Counted from the first letter of the stretch, positions 43,943 to 56,181 are shown. The stretch: 64,000 bases of DNA from Mesorhabditis belari (GCA_958450365.1 CAUEEP010000924.1:558001-622000), one strand, 5' to 3'. A program made the numbers and translations. The notes: a model not told the origin generated them from the sequence alone.

Positions 43943-44233
43943 ATGACGACAGTCTCTACAAAAAAGCCTCTAGTCAAGAAGGGCCGACCTCCAGAGAGGA
44001 TTAACTCTACGAAGATTTACACGCCTGGGTTACGCTTTCGCAAAGCACACTCCTTGCCGGATGTGAACGAACCATTAGCAAAGAATTTTCAGGATGAAAG
44101 GGAAAACGATGAGGGTGCCTTTTTCACTCACCCATTGGAACGGAGGGTTGGAAAGAAACTCATCAAGCAACAAAGTCAATCAGTCTCGCTTTCTAGGTTC
44201 GTTTGCTTGTCATTTATCGGCCCCCTAGCGTGA
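43943..44233 (+). other. Open frame of 96 codons, unknown
   Basis: A basic/acidic frame (KKGRPPERINSTKIYTPGL, PDVNEPLAKNFQDEREND) lies between the Tc1 remnant and the LINE. A rearranged, frame-broken copy is present at about 55260-55440. It may be an exon of an unidentified gene or part of the Tc1 element's flank. Its 3' end overlaps the LINE start. Confidence 0.3.
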
Positions 44234-47021
44234 ATTATGCTGATACTTCTCGTCTTTTTGATCATTGATCACTTTTCTTGCCTGATTGGGAAGGCAACAT
44301 TTTACTAGGCGATTTAAATTTTCATGTACCCTATTCTAATGAAAAATTTGTGTTTGATAAGCAGTACCATCCCACCATTTTGCTACAAAATTTCCTTATT
44401 ACATGCTCTCTATTTATGTCAAACACATTTGCTACCTTCTATCGTTCATTTTCTATTTTAGATCTGGTCTTGTCCGACCCGCCTGATCATCATGGAGTTG
44501 AAGCGATTGGAACCTCTTCCTGGATCTGACCATTATGGGATCACGTTCAAAATTGGAGGACTACAATTTTCGACTTCTCCGCGGAAAGGTTGCGTGCATT
44601 TTGATTTTAATCCCGACCAAGCGGCTCTTTCCCTCTTAAACTCCCCTAAAGGGAGCTCTTTCTGCTCTAGGATAAATTTTATAGATGATGACTATAATTT
44701 TCTCTGTTCTAAAATCCTTCTTGCCATAGAAAACTCTTGCACTCACCCGGTAAAATTAGCCTCAAATCATATTACGAGAACTAAGGCAAGACTTCTATAT
44801 TTTTTTTGAAAGATCTAATCCTCTGGTTGACCCACTAGTGATCAAAGAACAGCGCAAGCTCTCGAAATTTTGTCAAAAGTTTGAGTCAAACATTGAAAGG
44901 GAAGCTGTTTATTCGAAAAACAGCAAGTATTTCTTCTTTTATTTAAACTCTAGCACAAAAGATCCAAAGATAGTCTCCAATTCTTTCGTTAACCCCTTAG
45001 ACAGTACTAAGATTATTTCCAATCCCAGTACAATCGTCATTGAGTTCGCCAAATTCTTTCATAGTGCATATACGGTTACAGATAAAAACGAACAGTGTCC
45101 GGCCTTTCCGGTAAAGCAAATTGACGTGCAGCCAGATTTCTTAATGTGTAGCGGACATTGAGAAAGCTTTTTCTAAATTGCGAGCTAAAAAGTCGTCTAG
45201 TCCAGATAACCTCTCAGCTTTTGCTATTAAGAGACTTTCTACAGGGTGCGCCAAAATTATGGTAACGCGCCCGAATTATCTCATTTTTTCACTTTTTTTA
45301 CGTCTTTGTCTTTTTTTCTGCAATACTTAATTCTACAACTATTTTTCAAGTATGAAATCCAAAAAGGATCTACGCCCGGCTATCATTCGTCTGCATCAGC
45401 AAGGCAAACGAATTGCTCAAATTTTGCAACTTTTGCAAGAGAAGAAAGAGAATGTTTTCCGAGCTCTAAAACGCTTCAACAAAACGGGGACGAATGAAGA
45501 CCGCAAAGGAAGAGGACGCCCATCTACAGCCAACACTTTGACAAATCGAAAAAAGATCTTCACAAGACTCAAGAGGAACGCAACCACCACAAAGAACTCG
45601 ACTCGGAAAAAGTAAAAGTCGACAAAAAGATGTACTTGGAGATGCTCAAGGATGAAATTTTACCCTGGTCTCGGGCTCATTTTGTAACTAAAAGCTGGAC
45701 ATTTATGCAAGATGGAGCTGCTTCTCATAAAGCTGCCGAAACACAAGACTGGATAGCCAACAACTTTCCTGATTGGATCACAGTGGATATCAGCTCACGG
45801 CACCCAGGAGAATGGCCTTCAAATTCTCCAGATTTAAACGTTTTGGACTATTCCATTTGGTCGATCTTAGAGAGCAAGGCATGTGCAAAGTCCCACACAT
45901 CGCTAGACTCTTCGGAACGGGCACTAACTAAGGCTTGAAACGATTTGCCCATCACCACAATTCAAAAGGTTATCGATGAATTTCCAAAGCGTTTGAACCA
46001 ATGTATTGCTGCTAATGGTGGTCATTTTGAGCAAAAATCGTTGTTTGCATAATGTTTTTGTTAAAGTTAATGAAAATTATTGTTTTCTAAAAGATCTTAC
46101 TGAGAAAGATTTGTGTTTTCCGTAGTTACTATTTCGTTACCATAATTATGGCGCACTCTGTAGAGTGCTTACCTACCCTCTTTTAAAACTTTAACGAAAT
46201 TCTTCTCATTTCAGATGGACCCTCTTTTCGGAAACAACCTTTAGTTATTTTATTTTTGACTCTGTCCCCTGCTCAAAAAATCTCCTAAAAACCTTTTCAG
46301 TAACTATCACCCCATCACTTTAACCTCCCCTGTATCCAGACTTTTTGAAACTATCATCAAAGATGAAATTACAGCTCATCTTGGTAAGCATGGACTTATC
46401 TCCGACTATCAATTTGGTTTCCCTAAAAATAAGTCCACCACTTGCCAGCTTATTTTAGCTTACCAAGATTTCTTTAAGGCCGTGGATCAAGAACAACGTA
46501 AGCACTATCAGCTTGAGGCTGTGTTTTTAGATTTTGCTAAAGCTTTCGACTCTGCCCCTATCAAACTCTTAATTCACAAACTACATGCATATAAGATCTG
46601 CCCCTCGATGATTTCAGTTATTGAAAGTTTTCTTACTCAGCGAACTTTCAAAGTTCTTCTAAATGATTCTCTCTCCCCTCCCTTTAATTGCTCTAGCAGT
46701 GTACCCCAAGGTAGTATTCTGGGTCTTATACTTTTTACAATTTACACTAATGATTTAGCTGAATTAAATTTTTCATCGAGGCACTCATCTATCTGGCTTT
46801 ATGCTGATGACGCTAAAATAACCTTTAAAATCCCCATCAAAGATGAAGCCGCTAAGGTTGCTTCTTTAAGAGACACCATGTCAGATCTTGCTCTGGTTGA
46901 AAAATGGTCCCACAATTGGGAACTAGCTTTAGCATCCACGAGATCTTTAGTTACACAGATAGACTCAAAATTTTTGATCTTAAATTCCTTAAACACCGCC
47001 GCTTGGTCACGGATTAAATAG
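44193..47021 (+). pseudogene. CR1-like non-LTR retrotransposon, 5'-truncated
   Basis: The frame opens with an apurinic endonuclease C-terminal half: LLVIYRPPSVN, ILLGDLNFHVP, SILDLVLSDPPDHH and GSDHYGITFKI. After a linker come KKSSSPDNLSAFAIKRL, the maT insertion at 45242-46160, and the reverse transcriptase: NYHPITLTSPVSRLFE, YQFGFPKNKSTTCQLI, VFLDFAKAFDSAP, SSVPQGSILGLILF and LYADDAKI (the YADD catalytic box). The order endonuclease then reverse transcriptase and the motif style fit CR1/Jockey-type LINEs. Several stops and frame changes are present, and the 5' part is missing, so it is inactive. Such elements copy themselves through RNA by target-primed reverse transcription. Confidence 0.85.
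45242..46160 (+). mobile_element. maT-related element E inserted in the LINE
   Basis: Ends CAGGGTGCGCCAAAATTATG and CATAATTATGGCGCACTCTG with TA flanks. The transposase start at 45352 (MKSKKDLRPAIIRLHQQGK) and GRGRPSTANT are followed by a deletion that removes the first catalytic aspartate. The C-terminal part has WTFMQDGAASH and SPDLNVLDYSIW, 44 residues apart rather than 37, with an extra ITVDISSRHPGEW-type stretch. One in-frame stop precedes the C-terminus ending in HFEQKSLFA. Confidence 0.85.
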
Positions 47022-47067
47022 AATGTTTTAAAATTGTAAAATGTCTCAAAACCCTTTTTTTTCTGAA

Positions 47068-47365
47068 GCTTTAAAGGAGCGATGCGAAACGAGGCCAATT
47101 TTCAACGAAATCTGCTTTTCCCTAAAATTGCTGATTATGTTTTTATTTAGTGTATTGGTGTTCAGAAAGTATAAAAGTGATTTCGCAAAAAGCATATGGC
47201 TTACGCTATTTTACGCCTAATTATTCTTGTTATCTGTTCTATAGTAATCAAATCATTTTTATGCTTTCGTAACACCAATACACTAAACAAAAACATAATC
47301 AGTAATTTTAGGGAAAAAAAGGTTTTGTTGAAAATTGGTCTCGACCCGCACCCGTCCTTTAAAGC
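47068..47365. mobile_element. Palindromic MITE (298 bp)
   Basis: Ends GCTTTAAAGGA and TCCTTTAAAGC. Arms of about 110 bp (with GATTATGTTTTTATTTAGTG mirrored) surround a short centre. It lies just behind the LINE. Confidence 0.8.
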
Positions 47366-47397
47366 TAACAAACCTCTAATAAAGAGCTCCACGTCTG

Positions 47398-47613
47398 GTG
47401 TCAATTAAGCCTACATTCTGGCATTGGAAATCAAACGGAGTTGAACGGAGTTCGGGAGTATTTTCTCACTATATCCTGGTGGACTCTGTTGCCATCGAAC
47501 GTTCAGCTATTATCTTGCTGCTTGAGCGTTTTCTAATCCTGATGGCATTTCGGGAAGGGGCCATGGAGAACTTCGGTTGCCAAGATGTGACGCGAATAAT
47601 GTGTGTGCAATAG
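47398..47613 (+). other. Open frame with GAMENFG motif, possible peptidase relic
   Basis: The frame contains FREGAMENFG. GAMEN is the substrate-binding motif of M1-family zinc aminopeptidases, and a Phe/Trp-Gly usually follows as here. No zinc site (HExxH) or other aminopeptidase sequence is seen nearby, so this is at most a relic exon, and chance remains possible. Confidence 0.2.
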
Positions 47614-48824
47614 GAAAGTTTTAGTTTTATACGGTTTTCAGAAAAGAATGTCTAATAAATGGATTTAAATTTGATGTGTTGCGCTGGTTTTACTTATTAT
47701 TTTACTAGTTGACTGACTGTTTACTTGATTTTTCTATTTTTCAATTTGAAGAGTTGGTCCAGCATTTATGGTGGCTTGATAGAATTTATGTAGAAACCTA
47801 GAATAGAAAATAGAATAGTTGATGACAAAAGCTGGATTTGAAAATGAGATTTAACTGATAACTTCGGTTTGGCAAATGAGCAAATCTTTTCCGCCAAACC
47901 GTCTTCTCAGGACAATTATGGTGTTGATTTGCAAATAGCTGTGCAAAACGATAAAGAAAGTGCATAACTGATTGGTTACAACTATAAACTTTGAGAATTT
48001 GGAGAATTTTGATAAAATACACAAAGAAACGATCGAGTAAGGAGAAGTACATATTGCTAATCGCATAGAAGTTCCGTAATCACTTACAAATTCAGCAATC
48101 TGAAAAAAACCGAACCTCGATTGAGTTTGTACTCGACAAATCCTGAAAACTGTAAAACGCTTTTTTTTAGAGTTTAGGAAAAGCTTGCAGTTTTCAGCTT
48201 TTTAATAGACGAATAGTGGAGAGTCGATGTCTCTCGAAAAATGGAGAGACATCGATGATACAATTTGAGCACTTTTTCCCACAGTAAACTAATTGTGGTG
48301 TCAAAAGAAAAAAGATAAAACTAAAAAGTTAGAAAGGTAACCAAAAATTTCCGGCTGATTCGTTTAAGACGTTTTTCTTTTACATCTCATGAGAATCCAT
48401 TTTTTAAACAAAGGCCAGGTCGGACAAGGCAAGGCAAGTCCAGAGCTCGACCAGAATCAGATCCAGACCTGGATTCGGGCGGCCTGGGACTTGATGGGTA
48501 AGAGCTTTCAGTAAAGACAGGCAGGCTTGAAGCAAAAACCAAACTAGTCCAGGCCATGCAAGGTCGGAAGTCAGATCAGGCCCGAAGAATTTACTCTTAT
48601 TATCGGGATTGTGCATGACAAAAGACAAAAGACAAAAACAAACAAAAGACAAAGAAGCAACCGTAAATACTCTGACGGAAGCCCCCCTCCCTACAGAAGC
48701 TCCGAGTAGAATTTACTCTTATTATCGGGCGACTTAAACTACTCGACACTCCTATGGGGAGGGGGCTTCTCTTAGAGTATTGACGGTAAGAACTCATGAA
48801 ACATACAAATAGCGAGTTTTCCGG
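47614..48824. other. Intergenic, no gene seen
   Basis: AT-rich with short repeated runs rich in GACCAG/CCAGGC (about 48410-48590) similar to those at 33540-33860 and 36700-36790. No exon was recognised. Confidence 0.4.
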
Positions 48825-50379
48825 GCAAGGTCAGAAGCCAGATCCGAGACCGACTTCAATTGGTCCAGCAACTTTATGGGTCAGGCCTGCAGCATGTTTA
48901 GGCTAGGCGAGGATAGACTAGGCCGAGCAAAGCCGGAAGTCAGATCAGATCCGGAAAAATCGATCCTACTGTCAGGAACTTAGTTGTGTTACTGATTGTG
49001 CCAAGAGAAATCTGAATACGGTTTTTTTAAAGGACAAAGAACTGTAAAGATTCATTTAAAACAAGCAAATAGTAAGTTCGAAAATGAAATTTCATCCAGT
49101 TTGACCACTGTGCTGGACGTTTTTTTTCCGTTGACTTTGATCGGGTACTTTTCTCATTATAATCGAATTTTTCCGTAAACTGTCTCGATGTGCATGAAAA
49201 AGCGTATTCAATGAGACGAGCAGTGAATTGGAGAGTGCCATTGATAAAAGGATTGATGAAAGTTCTAGATGTCATCTCAGCTTTGGTTTATTCTTACGAG
49301 CTACCTGGATAGAACCCAAGCTCGACGTTGATTAACGATTTCAATAAGATCGACGACAGGCCAGTTATGATTACAACTAATGTATTGATCGTAGGTGGTA
49401 CAACCTGAAAAGTGTCGTTTTCAGTGAGCTGTTATGTTTCAACTGGATCTTAGAGCCAGGCCAAAATCAGACCAAAAGCCTCTGCGCTTTCGGAGTTTTC
49501 CCAATTTTAGGCGAAAAACAGCTACTTTCAACTTTGGATTCTCATATCTGGAATCTAAGCTAATCTTTTAAGTTTTTGTAGAAATATTGAGGAATTGATA
49601 TCCTTAATATAATGGAAAAATTTTAAGCAAATAAATCCGTGAAAGTGATAGTTGCCAGCAGGCGCAGGTACACAGGTTGAGACTCGACCTGCGACGACTT
49701 TTTAACACCCAACTCCCCAATAATCGATCCAATTCAAGATCTTTATGCACTATTTTGTAGAGGAGATTCGGGGCTTTCTAATAGTTTACAACGCTTATTG
49801 TCTGAGGCTTGTAATCTTTTTATGTTTGGAAAGAGATCTGAGCGCTGGCTTCATTTCCACTATAGATAGCTGTGATCCGGAACGGCAAACAAGCAAAAAA
49901 TGATTTTGTCATGAATGTGTGCCGGCGGCCTATGACTGGCCATATTGTGTAAATTTTAAAAGTTAGCTATTTAGCTTTATATAGTATTTCTTTGGCGTGA
50001 AGCCTTATATAGGCTTTGGAGCAGGCAGGCGTGAAGAAATTTGCGAAAAGGAGTACTTCACCTTGTGCAAAAGCACATGTAATCAGCCAGAAATGAGCAA
50101 AGAAAGACAAAGACAAGACAAAATTTTTTAGACTAAAGGAATTGTGTCTTCTTACCCACTTAAAAAAAAGAATGGCTAAAATTTTAACCCACTCATTTTT
50201 TTACGAGTAATTTCTTGGAGTCAACTTGCAAATAGTAGAACAAAGTGTTCTTGAATTGGGGGATTCATTTTGAAGAAACTCCAGTCAGAAAAGAAAGGAA
50301 ATTCCATTTTGAAGAAATTCCAGTTTTTTTCTAGGAACTTTATTTCCAATCTAATGAATTCTTACCTAGGGGAGCCCTA

Positions 50380-53300
50380 AAGCCAACGTCTTGCGTTTGT
50401 GCACTCTTTGGCAAAGACTTTTTTACGAATGTAAACGATTCCGAACTCCAGGCCGAAGGAGGGAGAAATTTTCTTGCATCATAAGGTGAAACTCACCATA
50501 AAAATGGCCGAATTAACAGCTCGTTTATGCAATTCTTTGGTCTTCTGACTGTACGTGGTGTTCCCGTCTAGCAATGTGTAGATTCTGGAAATAAAATGTT
50601 TTGTGTTCCTAAAAATTAACTAACGCATAAACAGAAATTAAAGAGAGCATTCCGACGACGAGAAACCAAACGCCATAGCAAGCCACGCCACCAATAATAT
50701 AGGATAGACCAAACGTGTTGGACCCACTTAAAAAAGAAAACATTTCTCTTTGTGATCTTTTACATCCTTCCCATTTAAAAATTCAAAGCTGCCTTAGTGA
50801 AGAGGAGCTCGCCTGAGGAAAAGCGGGCTCTTCTAACTAGGCGGATCTTACTCGACCAACCGAACACCAAAGTTTGCATCGAGCATGTAGAGATTCGGCG
50901 AAAGAAGATCAACTTCACCCTGAGAGATTGGGAATGTTTTAAAACGGAATACTTCCTTACTGGATATTCTTTAGCGATGAAATCCTTTGGAATATCGGCC
51001 TTGTAGAGCAAAAATAAGGAAGGAGCAGCCAGGATTTGTGAGGGGAAATATAATATATGAATAAGGTTTTCGTTTATTGTATGACCTCTAAAATTTGAAG
51101 CCTTCCGGGAAATTTTCATTTGTTTCGGTCAAATGTTTGCTATTTTGTATCAGCTGAGTCTGCTTTCTAAAAGATGCCAACTTTTTAAAATCACCGTAAC
51201 CTTACTTACCACCAACGCTCTATTCTGTCCGATTCTGAGTGGGTTTGGCAAAAATGTCAAAGTAGATAAAGACGGTACTTGTGCCTTTTTTTCAACGCAA
51301 AGGAACGCAAACCAAAATTTGGCTATCTTTTACCAAATTTTGAATATTTTGAATATAGGAAAAAATTTTTGCGCTTATTTTTGATGACAAATCGTGGTCT
51401 CAGAACAGGTTTTGCCTCAGGGATCACACATTGGCACAAAGTTGCTTTTTTCGGAAAATTTCTTGTATAGGGGTCATGTATTGAGTGAAGACCAAAAACC
51501 ATGTAGAGGGTGTCAAAAAAAAGTCACTTTGCGTCAAATCTCCCAAAATTTTAAGTGGCTTAAAGCGGTAGGTATGGTGCATAAATGATCTTTTTGTGAA
51601 CGCAAATTTTTGATATTTTGTCATGATTTTTATCATATCATGACACCTTATAGAAGAAATTCGTGAGCCACCACGGTCACCACCACCATATGGACTACAA
51701 CCATGAGACTTTTGCAATAAAATTAAAACTTTGTACTAGCAACGTGTTGTGGTGCATGATAGACACTATTAGGATAATTACAAATTTTAACCATACACTT
51801 TATTGAGTAGCGTTTCCTGGGAAAAATTCTTTAAAAAAGTGAAAAATCTCTCATGTATGACAGATTATCATATAATGTATTGGGTTGGGGAGAATGAGTC
51901 GGCGCCGAAATTTAAAGAAACTTTTTGCACCCATAAAACCTTCTTTAAATACACGTTTTGTTTCATCAAAATGGTCCACTATTTCTTTACAAAATGGCTT
52001 TTGAGAGATTCCACAAAGCTTTTCTTTTTTGGGATTTTATGGATTCCCAAACACAGCTAATCAAAATGACAAAAAGTCCGACTCATTGCTTGAACAGTTT
52101 CTTCCACATAAACCTCCTTTGGTGTTTATATAAAAAAGATAGAGCACACTCAATTACATAAGTTACCAAATTTTCAGGAAGATCCCTCCAACCGTTTACT
52201 CTAGATGACAGTTTATCGATTTTGTGAAAAAATGATCCTTTGTTGAGTTGAGGCGCTGTTTGAGTTCTCTTTTAAATATTATTTTGTAGAGAATTAGTTA
52301 CCCTTCTACGGATATCAAACGCATATCATTTGACAAAGTCTGCTATAGGTTTTAGAAATTTCTTTGATTTTCGGCGCCGACTCATTCTCCCCAACCCAAT
52401 AGATAAATAGAGTTTTTGGCTAAAAACTTTAATTTATATAATAGCTCTAATATGACACCATGATGCCGGTACAAAGTTTAAATTTTATGGCAAAAGTCTC
52501 ATGGTGGTAGTCCATATGGTGGTGGTGACCATAGTGACTCAGAAATTTCATGCATAGGTGTCATGAAATCGGGAAAAAGTGAAAAAATATCGAAATCTTT
52601 CAGCCCAAGATATTCGCTTTGGCACCACGACGACCACCAGGAGCCACCGGAAATTTTTTGGATACCTAAGGGGAACTAGCTTTTTTTTGAACACTTTGTA
52701 TACTCAAATATCAGCCATAAACGTGATAGTTGAGCTCTGGCCAATTTTTTTGATGGCTGATTTTGATGAATTTCGTTTTCGAATTTCTGGGAGACTATGG
52801 TGTTGGCTGCATTCCAGAGCTACCAAAAAGTTCTATATTTACCCTCTACATGTCAATCCTAAATCAGAATTCTCGTGATCTTTTCACACAAAGTTAAAAA
52901 TATTGAGCTAAATGTTAGATGCAAATGTTGTGTTAGAATGTTAAAATATCTTCTTGCTATTAGCCATTAATTTGCATGAAATGCCTATACCTGTGCCTAT
53001 AAATCAACTTTGAGCCAATGTGTGGCCCCTGACCAATTCCGACACTACGGTGTGCTATCAAAACTCAGCGCAAAAGATTTTCAGATACGCAAAGTGAGCC
53101 ACTTCTTTATAGACCACCCTGTATAATAGGAACTTGCAGAATCCAGCTTACGTTTCAGATATGCAAATTTGTGTGGATAAAAGCCACGCGTACCATAGAA
53201 ACTAGAGGCATTTACTGTAGTTTTCAAGTTTAGAAACACGGTACTCGAGAGGAACGCCAATCGACTCACCTAACTTTTCGCCCAGATAACAAAAAGTATC

Positions 53301-54298
53301 GGAAGAAGAGACCTATGCATGCGGTGCTTGTAAGGAAATACCATCCCAAAAAATATAATCCCTATAATGAATCAATGCGCGTATAGTTAGTTGTTCATTC
53401 ACACTCACCAGCTGAAATCCGATCGAAATTCGAAGCCTGGTAAACGGGCCCTCGCTATATAATGCAAAATAGGGCAAAAGAAGACCAACATCGGAGATTG
53501 TAATCCACATTTCCTGCAGAAGCATGACCGTCTGGAAATAAAATATGGGCTGAAGTCACAATTGGATTAGTTTTTAAAGGTTCAGCCGACTTTTTTTGAG
53601 CTTTGCTCAAACTTTGGACTTTGGATCTTGAATCTTGAATGTGCTGAACTCTGCAGAATGTTTTCTAGCGTCTCCTACAAACTACCGTAATCTTGATTCT
53701 AGTTTTATTATAGTTTAATCAATAAATCATCGCTCCGTCTATAAACCATGACTCAATCTATAACACAATAAACCTAGATTCGTTATGGAAAATATGGATT
53801 GGGCAGGCTCCGGAGTCGTATAGCTCTGCCTTGGCAGCACCAGGGTCAAGCTTTAGATTCCCTCTTTGGTATCAAAATGCAGGCAGAGCCAAGGCATTTT
53901 AATATGAAAAGAGTACATATCTGTGAGACAATGTATTAAGAAATCTTTTAACTTGCCTTTCGCAGATTTTCCACTAACAAATTTCTAGACTCTTCTTCAC
54001 TCACCTCTCCTAGAATAAAATAAAATAGATGCACTTTTGGGTCATCCTTCTTTCGTTGATAAACCAACGTATACAGCACCATGATATAAAGGGTAATTGA
54101 GATAAGATTCATTCCATAAAACCAAATCTCGACACTCAACGATCGTTTGGGTAACATTTCAACAAAATCGGAAGTATCTTTTAAATTCTCCTTAGAAAGC
54201 GACGGAACAGGTGTGGTCTGGTTTCCATAGATATAATGAGAAACCCAAGAGAACTTCTTTTCATTTTGCAAATGAAAAGAAGCCAACGTCTTAATCAA
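50380..54298 (-). CDS. Serpentine chemoreceptor-like gene, duplication copy 2
   Basis: Minus-strand exons in order: one ending at 54005 (MLPKRSLSVEIWFYGM, then span LISITLYIMVLYTLV), 53531-53409 (LLQEMWITISDVGLLLPYFA), a large intron with nested transposons, then an exon from about 51087 (NLIHILYFPSQILAAPSLFL, KADIPKDFIAKEYP) with a short piece encoding DLLSPNLYMLDANFGVRL, then about 50730-50620 (SYIIGGVACYGVWFLVVGML), about 50585-50500 (YSQKTKELHKRAVNSAIF) and a last part near 50470-50400. The KT-LH motif and the YP before the extracellular loop fit nematode SRI/SRH-type seven-transmembrane receptors, which act in chemosensation. Hydrophobic spans are better kept than in copy 1, so this copy may be functional. 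Not all splice sites were fixed. Confidence 0.5.
51639..52566. mobile_element. Inverted-repeat element with CACCACCATATGG arms
   Basis: TCATGACACCTTA and TAGGTGTCATGA form the ends. The arms include GGTCACCACCACCATATGGA and its complement, AAAAGTCTCATGGT and so on (about 90 bp each). It is absent at the matching place in copy 1 (about 41480). The interior hosts the next MITE. Confidence 0.7.
51880..52399. mobile_element. TTGGGTTGGGG MITE (520 bp), copy 1
   Basis: Flanked by TA. The ends TTGGGTTGGGGAGAATGAGT and its complement continue as GTCGGCGCCGAAA. A nearly identical inverted copy lies at 59836-60358. The first nine bases equal those of the 522-529-bp MITE family, so both probably use the same mariner enzyme. 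Confidence 0.88.
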
Positions 54299-54660
54299 TT
54301 TCTTTTCTATTTGAGCTTAACAGATAGGCAGGTGTTTTCTGTTGCCGGAATCAATTGCGGTAAAATTTATTGATTACGAAGGGAGGAACTAGAGTGGTCC
54401 TTCCAAGTGACTTGTTTTCCAAACTGTGGCTAATTTGGGGAAACCACCGTAATCTTACTTTTAGACTCATGTTTTTGGCGAACACCGGAGTCAGAGTCCC
54501 AACTAATTTGTTGCTCAGACACGTGTGAATTTGGTAGTTATCGGTAGTTATCCGGTAGTCGGTTTCAGATTGACCAGGGTTTTGACAGGGTGACCAGAAA
54601 TAGCCCGGACAAGCCTTTTTGACTCGATCTTCATACAGATGGACTAAATAAATATATTTT

Positions 54661-55080
54661 TAAAAATCGTTATGATACACTCTTCGTAACTCAAATCCAA
54701 AAGATTTTGGTCATAGGTCCGTTTCTGTACGTGCTAGGAGTTGAAAAAGCAGCTCGACCAAACCCTCTTGGACCGCTGCTCTTTTTGCACAAACGCGGTC
54801 CGTTCTAAACATGCAACAAAGTTCTAGAAAATCAGTTTTAGAAAAATTTCTGATGGCATAAATGGTCTTACATGAAAGATAATTTCAAATTTGGCTACTC
54901 AGAGTCAAAAATATGTTATTTTACTCAGAATCTCTGCGCTGGGAACGTTTGTGCAAAAAGAGCAGCGGCCCAGAGGGCTTAGCCGAGCTGTTTTTTTCAA
55001 CTCCTGGAACTTACAGAAACGGCCTAGGACCAAAATCTTTTGGATTTGAGTTACTAAGAGTGTATAATTAACGATTTTTA
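54661..55080. mobile_element. Palindromic element (420 bp)
   Basis: Arms of about 130 bp: 54661 onward reads TAAAAATCGTTATGATACAC, mirrored at the right end TGTATAATTAACGATTTTTA. Both contain CCAAAAGATTTTGGTC-like and GAGCAGCG tracts. Copy 1 keeps only a deleted version at about 43665-43755. Confidence 0.8.
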
Positions 55081-55109
55081 AGTAGCAACTTTGGACTGAC
55101 CCGCTCGAT

Positions 55110-55175
55110 CTCCTGACCTCAATCCAATAGAGAATTTATGGGAATACTGTCTACAAGAAACATCGTCAGTTTCAA
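55110..55175 (+). pseudogene. Tc1-type DD34E transposase fragment
   Basis: One frame reads SPDLNPIENLWEYCLQE, the conserved block around the third catalytic residue (E) of Tc1 transposases. It belongs with the C-terminal remnant seen in the first duplication copy at 43580-43905. Confidence 0.75.
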
Positions 55176-55449
55176 GACGTTTTTGCACTTGAAGCAGCGA
55201 TCCGTTTGGCCTGAAGCGATCTCAACGTCTATGCTCTTCAAAACTTCATAATTTCAATGCCACAATATTAACTCTACGAAGATTTACACGCCTGGGTTTT
55301 CGCATAGCACACTCCTTGTAGGATGTGAACGAACCATTGACCAAAAAAATTTCGAGTTGAAAGGGAAAACGATGAGGGTGCCTTTTTCTCTCACCCATTG
55401 AAACGGAGGATTTTAACTGTTTTCTCATTTTTCTCCCGTTAGATCGCAT

Positions 55450-56181
55450 TCAAATAAATCGACCCCAATTCGTTTTTTTAGTATTTTGTGAGAGCTTTAA
55501 GATGATATTCTTAGATTTTTGATGCCACTCTAAATAGAATTTCTCAAGCTATTTTTGGATAAGAGGGTAAGTTCCTTCTCTCCAATTTTGTTCAAAGCTT
55601 CAAAACTTCTAGTAGCCTTTCGTTTTCACTAGAGCAAAATAAATAAATAAGTAGTAGACGATCCAATGCCATTATAATTGGAACAGTTTTCATTGGGATC
55701 CATTCATTGTTGAAATACAGATCTTTCCGCTACCAAACAAACATTCTATACAGGTTTAAGGTCAAATTATGAGTATGATTGAACACATTTATATGGAAGA
55801 ACTAGTAAAATATTGCAGTTTTAGTGAAAATCTCAATGTTTGTACTACGGAGTTTGAAAGAATCGTTTCAAAGGCTGTAGTCGTTTTAAGTTCCCCCGGC
55901 AAGACTGTAGTTTTATTCCTAGCTGACCAATTTCTATGGTTTCTGCTCGATTTTCCCTCATTTTCTTTCTCTTATCACCACCGCACAAACAAGAATGAAA
56001 GTTGGAGAAAAGAGGAAAGAGAAGATTTTCTGAATAGTTTTGTTTATCTTTACTCTTTGCTCCTCCCACCCCTCCTTTCTCTTCCTTAACGTGTTTTGTT
56101 TCACCTTTAAAATACCCAAGAATCCAAGCTAGCATTTGATTTACGGCAGTTTACGAAATTCTCTCAGTAGCTCGTTTCAAT
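55450..56181. other. Intergenic, no gene recognised
   Basis: A 106-codon frame at 55769-56089 has no recognisable family or splice context. The 3' part (about 56090-56181) is the 5' flank of the reductase gene. Confidence 0.35.

Larger units (their letters stand above)
51506..53121. mobile_element. Remains of element D in copy 2, with nested insertions
   Basis: Outer ends correspond to element D of copy 1 (AGGGTGTCAAAAAAAAGTCA and ATAGACCACCCTG). The interior is interrupted by the inverted-repeat element at 51639-52566, which itself contains the MITE at 51880-52399. Three insertion layers are stacked in a receptor intron. Confidence 0.75.
48825..55400. repeat. Segmental tandem duplication, copy 2
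   Basis: Counterpart of 36653-43900 in the same orientation. It retains the empty site of maT element C and carries extra nested elements at 51506-53121 and an inverted repeat at 54661-55080. Its 3' end is scrambled relative to copy 1 after about 55180. Confidence 0.85.

Noticed and set aside
52579..52878. 99-codon frame (RFGTTTTTRSHRKFFGYL)
   Set aside because: Lies in decayed element DNA between nested transposons; no family or splice context.
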